A stretch of 64,000 nt of DNA from Stenotrophomonas maltophilia (lineage in GTDB: Bacteria > Pseudomonadota > Gammaproteobacteria > Xanthomonadales > Xanthomonadaceae), in assembly GCA_009912235.1 (NCBI GenBank), contig WNDS01000002.1, positions 124,001 through 188,000 of the forward strand. Reading direction: 5' to 3'. The position numbers and the translations under genes are program-made. Numbering within the stretch: the first letter of the stretch is position 1; each line of letters begins with the position of its first letter. Below are positions 8,543-16,998 of this stretch, piece after piece. The notes under the pieces were generated by a model. The model ran no database searches. It was not told the DNA's origin and saw only the letters and a list, made by a program, of their open reading frames with translations.

Positions 8543-9817
8543 ATGTCCGACCTGCTCAGCCGCACCCATGCCATCGCCCTGGACGCCGCCGATCCGCTGC
8601 GCCCGCTGCGTCGCGAGTTCCACATTCCGCGCCATGGCAGCGGCGAGCAGACCTACTTCGTCGGCAACTCGCTGGGCCTGCAGCCGCGTGGCGCGCAGGC
8701 CGCGGTGCAGGAAGTGATGAAGCAGTGGGCCGATCTTGCCGTGGAAGGCCATTTCACCGGCCCCACGCAGTGGCTGTCCTACCACCGCCTGGTGAGCACG
8801 CAGCTGGCCACCGTCGTGGGCGCGCTGCCCAGCGAAGTGGTGGCGATGAACACGCTGAGCGTGAACCTGCACCTGATGATGGTCAGCTTCTACCGCCCCA
8901 GCGCCGAACGCCCGGTGATCCTGATGGAGGCCGGCGCCTTCCCCACCGACCGCCATGCGGTGGAAGCGCAGATCCGTTTCCACGGCTTCGACCCGGCCGA
9001 CTGCCTGGTGGAAGTGCAGCCGGATGAGCCCAACGGCACGATTTCGCTGGCCGCCATCGAGCAGGCCATCACCACGCACGGCCCGCGCCTGGCGCTGGTG
9101 CTGTGGCCCGGCGTGCAGTACCGCACCGGCCAGGTGTTCGACCTGCGCACCATCACCGCCCTGGCCCGCCTGCACGGTGCGCGCGTGGGCTTCGACCTTG
9201 CCCACTCGGCGGGCAACGTGCCGCTGCAGCTGCACGACATCGCACCGGACTTCGCCGTGTGGTGCCACTACAAGTACCTCAACAGCGGCCCGGGCGCCGT
9301 GGCCGGTGCCTTCGTGCACGAACGCCACCACCGTGACACCACGCTGCCGCGCTTCGCCGGCTGGTGGGGCCACGAGGAAGCCACGCGTTTCAGGATGGCG
9401 CCGGAATTCCGCCCGGCGGTGGGCGCCGAAGGCTGGCAGCTGAGCAACCCGCCGATCCTCGGCCTGGCGCCGCTGCGTGCGTCGCTGGACCTGTTCGAGC
9501 GCGCTGGCATGGATGCACTGCGCAGCAAATCGGTGGCCCTGACCGGCATGCTTGACGGGCTGGTGCGCCAGCGCCTGCCGCAGGTGCTGGAGGTGATCAC
9601 CCCTTCGGAAACCGAACGCCGTGGCTGTCAGCTCTCGCTGCGCGTGGCCGGTGGCCGCAGCCAGGGCCGCGCCCTGTTCGAGTACCTGCAATCGGTGGGC
9701 GTGCTGGGCGACTGGCGCGAGCCGGACGTGATCCGCATTTCGCCCACGCCGCTGTACAACCGTTATCTGGACCTGCACCACTTCGTCGAGGAAGTGGAAG
9801 CCTGGGCCGGCCTCTGA
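8543..9817 (+). CDS. kynU: Kynureninase
   Basis: 424 residues from ATG 8543. A PLP enzyme that splits 3-hydroxykynurenine (or kynurenine) to 3-hydroxyanthranilate (or anthranilate) and alanine. Family blocks seen: TYFVGNSLGLQPRGA near residue 35, WLSYHRLVSTQLATVVGAL, VGFDLAHSAGNVPLQLHD (aspartate for the pyridine nitrogen), and the PLP lysine in HYKYLNSGPGAVAG. The C-terminus carries RISPTPLYNRYLDLHHFVEE. A TTG at 8522 would extend it by seven residues without family support. Followed by kmo after 31 bp. Confidence 0.96.
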   Translation: MSDLLSRTHAIALDAADPLRPLRREFHIPRHGSGEQTYFVGNSLGLQPRGAQAAVQEVMKQWADLAVEGHFTGPTQWLSYHRLVSTQLATVVGALPSEVVAMNTLSVNLHLMMVSFYRPSAERPVILMEAGAFPTDRHAVEAQIRFHGFDPADCLVEVQPDEPNGTISLAAIEQAITTHGPRLALVLWPGVQYRTGQVFDLRTITALARLHGARVGFDLAHSAGNVPLQLHDIAPDFAVWCHYKYLNSGPGAVAGAFVHERHHRDTTLPRFAGWWGHEEATRFRMAPEFRPAVGAEGWQLSNPPILGLAPLRASLDLFERAGMDALRSKSVALTGMLDGLVRQRLPQVLEVITPSETERRGCQLSLRVAGGRSQGRALFEYLQSVGVLGDWREPDVIRISPTPLYNRYLDLHHFVEEVEAWAGL

Positions 9818-9848
9818 GCCGGCCCCTCCCCCTCTGCTGGACAGTTCG

Positions 9849-11216
9849 TTGATCGCACATGCATCCCGCTCGTTGAGCATCAACGGCGCCGGCCTGGCCG
9901 GATCCCTGCTGGCCATCCTGCTGTCACGGCAGGGCTGGCGCATCACCCTGTACGAACGCCGCGGCGACCCGCGCGTGGCCGACTACGAAAGTGGCCGTTC
10001 GATCAACCTGGCGCTGGCCGAGCGCGGCTGCAACGCATTGCGCCAGGCCGGTGTTGAGGCCGAAGTGATGGAGCGCGCGGTGATGATGCGCGGCCGCATG
10101 GTGCACCCGCGCAGCGGCGCGCCGGAACTGCAGCGCTACGGCCGCGACGACAGCGAAGTGATCTGGTCGATCCACCGCCGCGACCTCAACACCACGCTGC
10201 TGGAACTGGCCGAACAGGCCGGTGCCACCGTGCATTTCCACCGCCGCCTGCACACGGTGGATTTCGATGCCGGCCATGCGCGCTTCATCGATGACCGAGA
10301 CGACAGCCCGCATGACATCCGCTTCGACACGCTGATCGGCGCCGACGGTGCCGGCTCTGCGCTGCGCGCGGCCATGAACCGGCGTGCGCCGCTGGGCGAG
10401 GACATCGCCTTCCTGGACCACTCCTACAAGGAGCTGGAGATTCCGCCGGCGGCCGACGGCAGCTTCCGCATCGAGCGCAATGCGCTGCACATCTGGCCGC
10501 CCGGCCGCTACATGTGCATCGCCCTGCCCAATCACGAAGGCACCTTCACCGTCACCCTGTTCCTGCCCAACCATGGCGATCCCAGTTTTGCCACGGTGAA
10601 CACCGCCGTGCAGGCCGAGGCACTGTTCGCGCGCGAGTTCGCCGACACGCTGCCGCTGATCCCGAACCTGCGCCGCGACTGGGAACAGCACCCGCCGGGC
10701 CTGCTCGCTACGCTGACGCTGGAGCGCTGGCGCCAGGGTAGCCGCGCGGTCCTGATCGGCGATGCCGCCCATGCCATGGTGCCGTTCCATGGCCAAGGCA
10801 TGAACTGCGCGTTCGAAGACTGCGTGGCGCTGGCACGGCACCTGATGGAGGCCGACGACCTGGAGGGTGCGTTCGCCGCCTTCGAGGCCGAGCGCAAGCC
10901 CAATGCGCAGGCCATCCAGCAGATGGCGCTGGACAACTACCTGGAGATGCGCGACCGCGTGGCCGACCCGGCGTTCCTGCTGCAGCGTGAACTGGAGCAG
11001 GAGCTGCAGCGGCGCTGGCCGACCCGCTTCGCGCCGCACTACACCATGGTCACCTTCCTGCACACGCCGTATGCCGAAGCGCTGCGCCGTACCGACATCC
11101 AGCGCGACCTGCTGGTGGCGGCCACCGCCGGCCATGATTTGCTGGACCACATCGACTGGGCCGCGCTGGAAACGCAGATCCACGCGCAGCTGCCCATCCT
11201 GGAGGGCGCGCACTGA
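9849..11216 (+). CDS. kmo: Kynurenine 3-monooxygenase
   Basis: 455 residues, an FAD- and NADPH-dependent aromatic hydroxylase turning kynurenine to 3-hydroxykynurenine. It has the dinucleotide fold INGAGLAGSLLAILLSRQGW, the ESGRSINLALAERG block and the second FAD motif VLIGDAAHAMVPFHGQG. The only in-frame starts before the Rossmann fold are TTG codons (9849 and 9873); the nearby ATG at 9859 is out of frame. TTG 9849 gives the length expected for the family. The stop overlaps the sbcB start (TGATG). Its substrate comes from tryptophan dioxygenase and formamidase, which are not in this window. Confidence 0.94.
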   Translation: MIAHASRSLSINGAGLAGSLLAILLSRQGWRITLYERRGDPRVADYESGRSINLALAERGCNALRQAGVEAEVMERAVMMRGRMVHPRSGAPELQRYGRDDSEVIWSIHRRDLNTTLLELAEQAGATVHFHRRLHTVDFDAGHARFIDDRDDSPHDIRFDTLIGADGAGSALRAAMNRRAPLGEDIAFLDHSYKELEIPPAADGSFRIERNALHIWPPGRYMCIALPNHEGTFTVTLFLPNHGDPSFATVNTAVQAEALFAREFADTLPLIPNLRRDWEQHPPGLLATLTLERWRQGSRAVLIGDAAHAMVPFHGQGMNCAFEDCVALARHLMEADDLEGAFAAFEAERKPNAQAIQQMALDNYLEMRDRVADPAFLLQRELEQELQRRWPTRFAPHYTMVTFLHTPYAEALRRTDIQRDLLVAATAGHDLLDHIDWAALETQIHAQLPILEGAH

Positions 11217-12655
11217 TGGCTGACAGCTTCCTGTTCTACGACCTGGAAACCTTCGGGCAGGACCCGCGGCGCACGCGCATCGCGCAGTTCGCCGCCATCC
11301 GTACCGACGCGGCCTTGAACGAGATCGACACGCCGGTCAGCTTCTACGTGCGCCCGGCCGACGACCTGCTGCCCTCGCCGGCGGCCACGCTGATCACCGG
11401 CATCACCCCGCAGCACGCGCTGGCCGAAGGCATCAGTGAAGCCGAAGCCTTCGACCGCATCAACGCGCTGATGGCCCAGCCCGGCACCTGCACGCTGGGC
11501 TACAACACGCTGCGCTTCGACGATGAGTTCGTGCGCCATGGGCTGTTCCGCAACTTCCACGATCCCTACGAACGTGAGTGGCGCAACGGCAATTCGCGCT
11601 GGGACCTGCTGGACATGCTGCGCCTGATGCATGCCCTGCGCCCGGACGGCATCCAGTGGCCCAAGCGCGAAGATGGCGCCACCTCGTTCAAGCTCGAACA
11701 CCTGGCCGAGGCCAATGGCGTGCGCGATGGCGATGCGCATGAAGCCCTGTCCGACGTGCGCGCCACCATCGGCATGGCGCGGCTGTTCAAGCAGTCGCAG
11801 CCGCGTTTGTGGGAGTACGCGCTGAAGCTGCGCGACAAGCGCTTCGTGGCCAGCCTGCTGGACGTGACCGCCCTGCAGCCGGTGCTGCACATTTCCATGC
11901 GCTACCCGGCCAGCCGCCTGTGCGCCGCGCCGGTGCTGCCGCTGTCGGTGCACCCCACCATCAACAACCGGGTGATCGCCTTCGACCTGGAAGGTGACAT
12001 CGACGATCTGCTGCAGCTGCCGGCCGAGGTCATCGCCGAACGCCTGTACCTGCGCGCCAGCGAACTGCCCGAGGGTGTTTCGCGCGTGCCGTTGAAGGAA
12101 GTGCACCTGAACAAGGTGCCGGCGCTGGCGGCCTGGAACCACCTGCGCGCCGACGACCACGCGCGGCTGGGGCTGGACGTGGCGGCCATCGAGGCCAAGA
12201 TCGAGCGCCTGCGCGAGCATGCACCGCTGCTGGCCGAAAAAGCCCGGCAGGTCTACAACAAGCCGCGCAGCATGGGCGTGCCGGATGTCGATGCCTCGCT
12301 GTATGACGGCTTCCCGGGCCCCGGCGACAAGCCGCTGCTGGCGCTGGTACGCACCACGCCGCCGGCGCAGCTGGCCGCGCTGGCCGAACGATTCCGTGAT
12401 GTGCGCCTGCCGGAGCTGCTGTTCCGCTACCGCGCGCGCAACCATCCCCAGACCCTGGATGCCACCGAACAGGCACGCTGGAATGCGTACCGCCAGCGCC
12501 GGCTGCACGACGACGGGCAGCTGGGCGAATTCACCCTGGACCAGTACCAGCAGCAGATCGAGGCACTGGCCGCCGAAGCGCCCGACGATGCGCACCGTGC
12601 GGCCCTGCTGCAGTCGCTGCGCGACTGGGGCCACCACCTGCAGGACAGTCTGTGA
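11216..12655 (+). CDS. sbcB: Exodeoxyribonuclease I
   Basis: 479 residues, close to E. coli ExoI. It degrades single-stranded DNA 3' to 5' and acts in recombination and mismatch repair. DEDDh exonuclease motifs: FYDLETFGQDP (residues 5-15), LGYNTLRFDDEFVRHGLF, and DGDAHEALSDVRATIGMARL with the catalytic His and Asp. The C-terminal SH3-like and helical region (about 205 onward) is complete. Its ATG overlaps the kmo stop and its own stop overlaps the next start, so translation is coupled through four genes. The link with tryptophan catabolism seems to be one of co-transcription only. Confidence 0.96.
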   Translation: MADSFLFYDLETFGQDPRRTRIAQFAAIRTDAALNEIDTPVSFYVRPADDLLPSPAATLITGITPQHALAEGISEAEAFDRINALMAQPGTCTLGYNTLRFDDEFVRHGLFRNFHDPYEREWRNGNSRWDLLDMLRLMHALRPDGIQWPKREDGATSFKLEHLAEANGVRDGDAHEALSDVRATIGMARLFKQSQPRLWEYALKLRDKRFVASLLDVTALQPVLHISMRYPASRLCAAPVLPLSVHPTINNRVIAFDLEGDIDDLLQLPAEVIAERLYLRASELPEGVSRVPLKEVHLNKVPALAAWNHLRADDHARLGLDVAAIEAKIERLREHAPLLAEKARQVYNKPRSMGVPDVDASLYDGFPGPGDKPLLALVRTTPPAQLAALAERFRDVRLPELLFRYRARNHPQTLDATEQARWNAYRQRRLHDDGQLGEFTLDQYQQQIEALAAEAPDDAHRAALLQSLRDWGHHLQDSL

Positions 12656-13338
12656 GTACTTATTTTTCCGACGCCAGCTTCACGTTCCTGCGCCGCCTGG
12701 AACTGCATAACGAAAAGGCCTGGTTCAACGACCACCGTGCCCAGTACGAAGAACACGTGCGGCAGCCGTTCCTGCGCCTGCTGGGCGACCTGCAGCCGGC
12801 GCTGGCCGAGGTCAGCAGCCATTTCCGCAGTGATACCCGTGGCGTGGGCGGATCGTTGTTCCGCATCCACCGCGACGCGCGTTTTTCCAACGACAAATTG
12901 CCGTACAAGACCTGGCAGGGCGCGCGCCTATTCCACGAACGCCGCCGCGAAGTGGCCGCTCCCTCGTTCTACGTCCACCTGCAGCCCGGCGAAAGGATGG
13001 TCGGTGCCGGCCTGTGGCACCCCGAGCCGGACACCCAGCGCCGCATCCGCCACTTCATCCTGGACAACCCGGGCAGCTGGAAAGCGGCCGCGCACGGCGC
13101 CCCGCTGCGCCGCCGTTTCGAGTTCGAGCAGAGCGAGAAGCTGGTGCGTCCGCCGCGCGGTTTCCCGGCCGATTTCGAGTTCATTGACGACCTCAAGCAC
13201 CGCAACTGGGTGATGTGGCGGCCGCTGGACGATGCGACCATGACCGGCCCGCGCCTGCTGTCCACGCTGGGCAAGGACCTGGCCACGCTGGCACCGTTCG
13301 TGGATTACCTGTGCGCCGCACTGAACCTGAAGTTCTGA
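12652..13338 (+). CDS. DUF2461 (TIGR02453) family protein
   Basis: 228 residues beginning at GTG 12652, which overlaps the sbcB stop by 4 bp. It has the family opening FTFLRRLELHNEKAWFNDHR and the core SLFRIHRDARFSNDKLPYKT. Next come FYVHLQPGERMVGAGLWHPE and the end block LKHRNWVMWRPLDD. No catalytic mechanism is known for this widespread family. The position between sbcB and an aldo/keto reductase gene, with overlapping ends on both sides, gives no clear functional hint. Confidence 0.88.
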   Translation: MSTYFSDASFTFLRRLELHNEKAWFNDHRAQYEEHVRQPFLRLLGDLQPALAEVSSHFRSDTRGVGGSLFRIHRDARFSNDKLPYKTWQGARLFHERRREVAAPSFYVHLQPGERMVGAGLWHPEPDTQRRIRHFILDNPGSWKAAAHGAPLRRRFEFEQSEKLVRPPRGFPADFEFIDDLKHRNWVMWRPLDDATMTGPRLLSTLGKDLATLAPFVDYLCAALNLKF

Positions 13339-14318
13339 TGGCGCTGGCCCGGCAACGCCGCGTCCTCGGCCGCACCGGCCTGTCCGTGTCCCCGGTCGGG
13401 CTGGGCTGCTCGGGGTTCTGGGGCCACTCCCGTTTTCCCGAGCAGGCTGCCGGCAACATCGTCGAGCACGCGCTGGCGCAGGGCGTGAACCTGCTCGACA
13501 CCGGGCACAACTACTCCGGCTTCCATGCCGAGCCACGGCTGGGCCGCCTCCTGCGTCCGCTGCTGGAACGCTACCCGCGCGAGTCGCTGGTGATCTCCAG
13601 CAAGGGGGGCACGCTGACCGGCCAGGCCGGCATCAGTGGTGCCGAGCAACGCGATTTCTCGCCCGCAGCGATCACCGCCAGCTGCGAGGCCTCGCTGCGC
13701 AACCTGGGCCTGGAGTACCTGGACATCTACCAGCTGCATGGCGCCAGCGAACACGACATCAACGATGACCTGCTGGCGGCGCTGCAGCGCCTGCGCGAGC
13801 GTGGGCTGGTGCGCGCCACCGGCATCAACACGCATTCGGCGGCGACGCTGCGCTGGATGATCGCGCACCCGACCGCCTTCGACGTGGTGCTGCTGGACTA
13901 CAACGCGCTGCAGCAGGACCGCGGCCCGCTGATCGACCAGCTGCATGCCGCCGGCATCGGCGTGCTGGCCGGCACCGTGCTGGCGCAGGGCCACCTGCTG
14001 CCGCCGCACCCGCGCCTGCCACGGCTGGCCGACGCGTGGTATCTGGCGCGCGCCTGGCTCAAGCCCAGCAGCCGGCAACTGATGCGCAGCGCCGGTGCGA
14101 TGCGCCGCGCCGTGGCCGGTGTGCACAGCCAGCGCCCGGCACAGACGGCGTTTGCCTTCGTGCTGCAGCACCCCGGCGTGGCCAGTGGCATCCTGGGCAC
14201 GACGCGGCGGGGTAGCCTGGACGAGGTGCTGGCCACCGACCCCAGTGCGCTGAGCGCCAGCGAACGGCAACGACTGGTGGCGGCCTTCGGCGATGGCAGC
14301 GGCTCGCCCAGTCACTGA
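13338..14318 (+). CDS. Aldo/keto reductase
   Basis: 326 residues; ATG overlaps the previous stop. A TIM-barrel NADPH oxidoreductase. It opens RVLGRTGLSVSPVGLGCSGF. Catalytic positions are visible as D and Y in LLDTGHNYSG, K in VISSKGG and H in IYQLHG. The usual C-terminal coenzyme-binding block reads GVASGILGTTRRGSLDE. The substrate cannot be told from sequence. Last gene of the chain of overlapping genes that starts with kmo. Confidence 0.9.
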   Translation: MALARQRRVLGRTGLSVSPVGLGCSGFWGHSRFPEQAAGNIVEHALAQGVNLLDTGHNYSGFHAEPRLGRLLRPLLERYPRESLVISSKGGTLTGQAGISGAEQRDFSPAAITASCEASLRNLGLEYLDIYQLHGASEHDINDDLLAALQRLRERGLVRATGINTHSAATLRWMIAHPTAFDVVLLDYNALQQDRGPLIDQLHAAGIGVLAGTVLAQGHLLPPHPRLPRLADAWYLARAWLKPSSRQLMRSAGAMRRAVAGVHSQRPAQTAFAFVLQHPGVASGILGTTRRGSLDEVLATDPSALSASERQRLVAAFGDGSGSPSH

Positions 14319-14359
14319 GTCTTCACCCGCTGCTGCCGCGCTTGCGGCAGTCTGTGGCC

Positions 14360-14911
14360 ATGAAGAAGCTCATCGCGGTGCTGATCCTGCTGTTGCTGGC
14401 CGCCAGTGCCTGGTGGTTTGGTGGCCCGTACCTGACCGTGCACGGGCTTTCCACCGCCATTGAAGAGCGCGACAGCGCGCGGCTGGCGCGCTACGTGGAT
14501 TTCCCGCGCGTACGCAGCAGCCTGCACGCGCAGTTGAACGATTACCTGGTGCGGCAGGCCGGGCCGGACATCGCCGGCAGCCCGTTCGGCGCACTGCTAT
14601 ACGGGCTGGGTGACCAGCTTGGCGGGGCGGCGGTGGACACACTGGTGACGCCGATGGGCATTGGCGCGATGCTGCAGGGCCACGTGCTGTGGAAGCGTGG
14701 CCGCAATGAACTGCAGGGCGGCGATGCCTGAGGCCCGACCGAGCCGGCGCAGCCGCTGAAGCGCGCTGCGCATCATTTCGAGCGGCTGGACCGCTTCGTG
14801 GTGGCCATCGACCGCGGCCCCGGCCAGCCACCGCTGCAGGTGGTGCTGGAACCGCAGGGCCTGCGCTGGAAGGTGGTGGACCTGCGGTTGGGGCTGGCGG
14901 GCAGCCCGTGA
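14360..14911 (+). pseudogene. DUF2939 family membrane-anchored protein with in-frame TGA
   Basis: From ATG 14360 it reads MKKLIAVLILLLLAASAWWF, an N-terminal membrane anchor, then HGLSTAIEERDSARLARYVD, typical of DUF2939 (YhcN-like unknown) proteins. A TGA at 14729-14731 stops it after 123 residues. Without any shift, the same frame continues as GPTEPAQPLKRAAHHFERLD, RFVVAIDRGPG and PPLQVVLEPQGLRWKVVDL, ending at TGA 14909. The second part is plainly protein-like and fits the family C-terminus, so the gene would be 183 residues but for one codon. The short form may be made as such, the stop may be a true mutation, or it may be a sequencing error. Confidence 0.65.
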
Positions 14912-14928
14912 CCCTCTGCCGCTGCGCT

Positions 14929-14994
14929 CGCCGGGCATGGCCCGGCAGACCGCCGCGGCCCGCCCCATCCGGTAGCGCCGGGCCACGCCCGGCG
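14929..14994. repeat. SMAG dimer between convergent genes
   Basis: Two SMAG palindromes in opposite orientation, at 14929-14946 (CGCCGGGCATGGCCCGGC) and 14972-14994 (GTAG head). They lie between the convergent DUF2939 and 5'-nucleotidase genes and can pair into a larger stem, a probable mRNA 3' end on both strands. Confidence 0.85.
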
Positions 14995-15030
14995 GTGCCA
15001 ACCCACGGCTGGCCCCCACCGGTGAGAATC

Positions 15031-15975
15031 TCAGCCTTCGTTGGCGACGCCGTGCGGCACGTGTCCGGCGGCTACATGCTCGCGGGCGCTGTCGATGTTG
15101 TGCTGCGAATCGTCGAAGAAGATGTCGGCGCCGAACGCGTGCAGGAACGGGCCCTTGTGGCGCCCGCCCAGGAACAGGGCTTCGTCCAGGCGCACGCCCC
15201 ACTCGCGCAGGGTGCGGATCACGCGCTCGTGCGCCGGCGCCGAGCGTGCAGTCACCAGCGCCGTGCGGATCGGTGCTTCGTCACCGCTGGGGAACACTTC
15301 CTGCAGCGTGTGCAGTGCCGACAGGAAGCCGCGGAAGGGCCCACCGCTGAGCGGTTCGCGGGCACGCTCGCGCTCATGGCGGCCGAAGGCCTCGACGCCC
15401 TGTTCGCGCGAAATGCGCTCGCTCTCGTCGCCGAAGATCACCGCGTCACCGTCGAATGCGATGCGCAGCTGCCCGGCCGGGCGGCCGGTGTCGATCTGGT
15501 CGGCCGCTGCCGCTGCGGTTTCACCGGGCGGCTTGGGCAGGATGGTGGCCGCCGCGATGCCGTGGCGCAGCGCGCTGCGCACCGATTCCGGGTTGGCCGA
15601 CAGGAACAGGTCGGTGCCGAACGGCTTCACGTACGGCCAGGTCGGCTCGCCGGCGGTGAACGTGGCACGGATGATGCCCAGGCCGTAGTACTGGATCGAA
15701 TTGAAGATGCGCAGGCCGGTGTCGGCCGAGTTGCGCGACAGCAGGATCACTTCCACCCGCGGGTTTTCCGGGCTGGCGCCCTGGTTCAGCGCCAGCAGCT
15801 TGCGCACCACCGGGAAGGCGACGCCGGGACCGAGCACGTCATCTTCGTGCTCGCGCTGGTATTCGGCGTAGGCGTCCACGCCACTGCGCTCGAACAGCGC
15901 ATGGCTTTCTTCCAGGTCGAACAGCGCGCGCGAGGTCACCGCGACGGTCAGCAGGCGGGGGGAATTGTCGCCCAT
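15031..15975 (-). CDS. Cytosolic 5'-nucleotidase, cN-I family
   Basis: 314 residues from ATG 15975. The opening LTVAVTSRALFDLEESHALF followed by LFERSGVDAY is diagnostic of the cN-I (NT5C1-like, Pfam 5-nucleotidase) family. The HAD-like catalytic part contains RIAFDGDAVIFGDESERI (nucleophile/acid aspartates) and DIFFDDSQHNIDSAREHV. It removes phosphate from nucleoside monophosphates; the animal enzymes prefer AMP, but the bacterial substrate is unknown. It follows nadK by 46 bp on the same strand with no terminator between, so they look co-transcribed. Confidence 0.9.
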   Translation of the reverse strand: MGDNSPRLLTVAVTSRALFDLEESHALFERSGVDAYAEYQREHEDDVLGPGVAFPVVRKLLALNQGASPENPRVEVILLSRNSADTGLRIFNSIQYYGLGIIRATFTAGEPTWPYVKPFGTDLFLSANPESVRSALRHGIAAATILPKPPGETAAAAADQIDTGRPAGQLRIAFDGDAVIFGDESERISREQGVEAFGRHERERAREPLSGGPFRGFLSALHTLQEVFPSGDEAPIRTALVTARSAPAHERVIRTLREWGVRLDEALFLGGRHKGPFLHAFGADIFFDDSQHNIDSAREHVAAGHVPHGVANEG

Positions 15976-16021
15976 GGGGGGTTCCTTCAAGCGGTCGATG
16001 GGGGCCGGCGGCGTATTGTCC

Positions 16022-16795
16022 TCAAAAAACGAACTGTTCGCTCAGGATGCGGTCTTCCAGATTGTGTTCCGGGTCGAACAGCAGCGTGACCCGGCGCTCA
16101 CGCGATTCGCGGATGGTCACTTCCACCACGTCGCGGGTTTCGTGCGAATCGGCGGTGACACTGACCGGGCGCTTGTAGGGGTCCAGCACGCGGAAGCGCA
16201 CTTCGGTGTCAGCCTTGAGGATGGCACCGCGCCAGCGCCGTGGGCGGTACGGGGCCAGCGGTGTCAGCGCGATGGTGTGCGACCCCAGCGGCAGCACCGG
16301 GCCGTGCGCGGAATAGTTGTAGGCGGTGCTGCCGGCCGGGGTGGCCACCAGCACGCCATCGCCGATCAGCTCGGCCGCCCGCTCCTGGCCGTTGAGGTCG
16401 ATGCCCAGGTGCGCGGCCTGCCGGGTCTGGCGCAGCAGCGAGATATCGTTGTAGGCCAGCGAGCCGGTGCTGGTACCCGATTCGGTCAGCGCGACCATCT
16501 CCAGCGGGCGCAGGTGCGCCGGCTCGGCGCGGGCAATGCGCGCCTGCACGTCCTCATCGCCGCGGTACTGGTTCATCAGGAAACCGACCGTGCCCAGCTT
16601 CATGCCGAACACCGGCCTGTTCAGATGGCCGTAGCGGTGCAGGGTCTGCAGCATGAAGCCATCGCCGCCCAGGGGACACAGCACGTCGGCCTGGTCGGGC
16701 GCGTGGTCGCCATAGCGCGACACCATGGCCGCCCGCGCCATCTGCGCAGGTTCGGTGGTGCTGGCCAGGAACGCGATGCGGGGGGTGTCGCTCAT
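16022..16795 (-). CDS. nadK: NAD kinase
   Basis: 257 residues from ATG 16795. It phosphorylates NAD to NADP. Motifs: the GGDG signature in [26 protein letters not shown], the NDISLLRQ block, and the conserved [20 protein letters not shown]. It is somewhat short, as in xanthomonads, because the N-terminal region before GGDG is brief. It is first of a two-gene unit with the 5'-nucleotidase. Upstream lie a SMAG dimer and the terminator of gdh, so it should have its own promoter. Confidence 0.95.
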   Translation of the reverse strand: MSDTPRIAFLASTTEPAQMARAAMVSRYGDHAPDQADVLCPLGGDGFMLQTLHRYGHLNRPVFGMKLGTVGFLMNQYRGDEDVQARIARAEPAHLRPLEMVALTESGTSTGSLAYNDISLLRQTRQAAHLGIDLNGQERAAELIGDGVLVATPAGSTAYNYSAHGPVLPLGSHTIALTPLAPYRPRRWRGAILKADTEVRFRVLDPYKRPVSVTADSHETRDVVEVTIRESRERRVTLLFDPEHNLEDRILSEQFVF

Positions 16796-16847
16796 CGGTG
16801 GATCCGGGGGAAGGCTGGCCAAGAGCATAACCGAGCGCCGCTGCGCT

Positions 16848-16912
16848 CGCCGGGCATGGCCCGGCGCTACCTGGAACCCTGCCCCCACGGTAGCGCCGGG
16901 CCATGCCCGGCG
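16848..16912. repeat. SMAG dimer upstream of nadK
   Basis: Two inverted SMAG palindromes at 16848-16870 (core CGCCGGGCATGGCCCGGCG, tail CTAC) and 16890-16912 (GTAG head, core CGCCGGGCCATGCCCGGCG), 19 bp apart. Each is nearly the exact reverse complement of the other, so the pair can form one long hairpin. Confidence 0.88.
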
Positions 16913-16934
16913 AACAGCAGCCCCCAACGCAGAA

Positions 16935-16956
16935 CGGCCCCGCTTTCGCGGGGCCG
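16935..16956 (-). terminator. Hairpin terminator after the glutamate dehydrogenase gene
   Basis: A perfect 9-bp G/C stem, CGGCCCCGC with GCGGGGCCG, closed by TTTC. It lies 43-64 bases past the dehydrogenase stop on the minus strand. The U-run is weak, so termination may be partial. Confidence 0.6.
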
Positions 16957-16971
16957 CTCCGTTTCACGCAT

Positions 16972-16993
16972 GCCTGGCAGCGCCCGGCACTAC
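16972..16993. repeat. Degenerate SMAG palindrome
   Basis: Read on the minus strand: GTAG, then TGCCGGGCGCTGCCAGGC. This is the TGCCGG-type variant of SMAG with one mispair. It ends 6 bp from the dehydrogenase stop codon. Confidence 0.6.
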
Positions 16994-16998
16994 ATCAC

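Noticed and set aside
14729..14731. TGA in the DUF2939 gene read as selenocysteine
   Set aside because: No Cys or redox site is expected there and no SECIS-like hairpin lies directly after it; a mutation or error is simpler.
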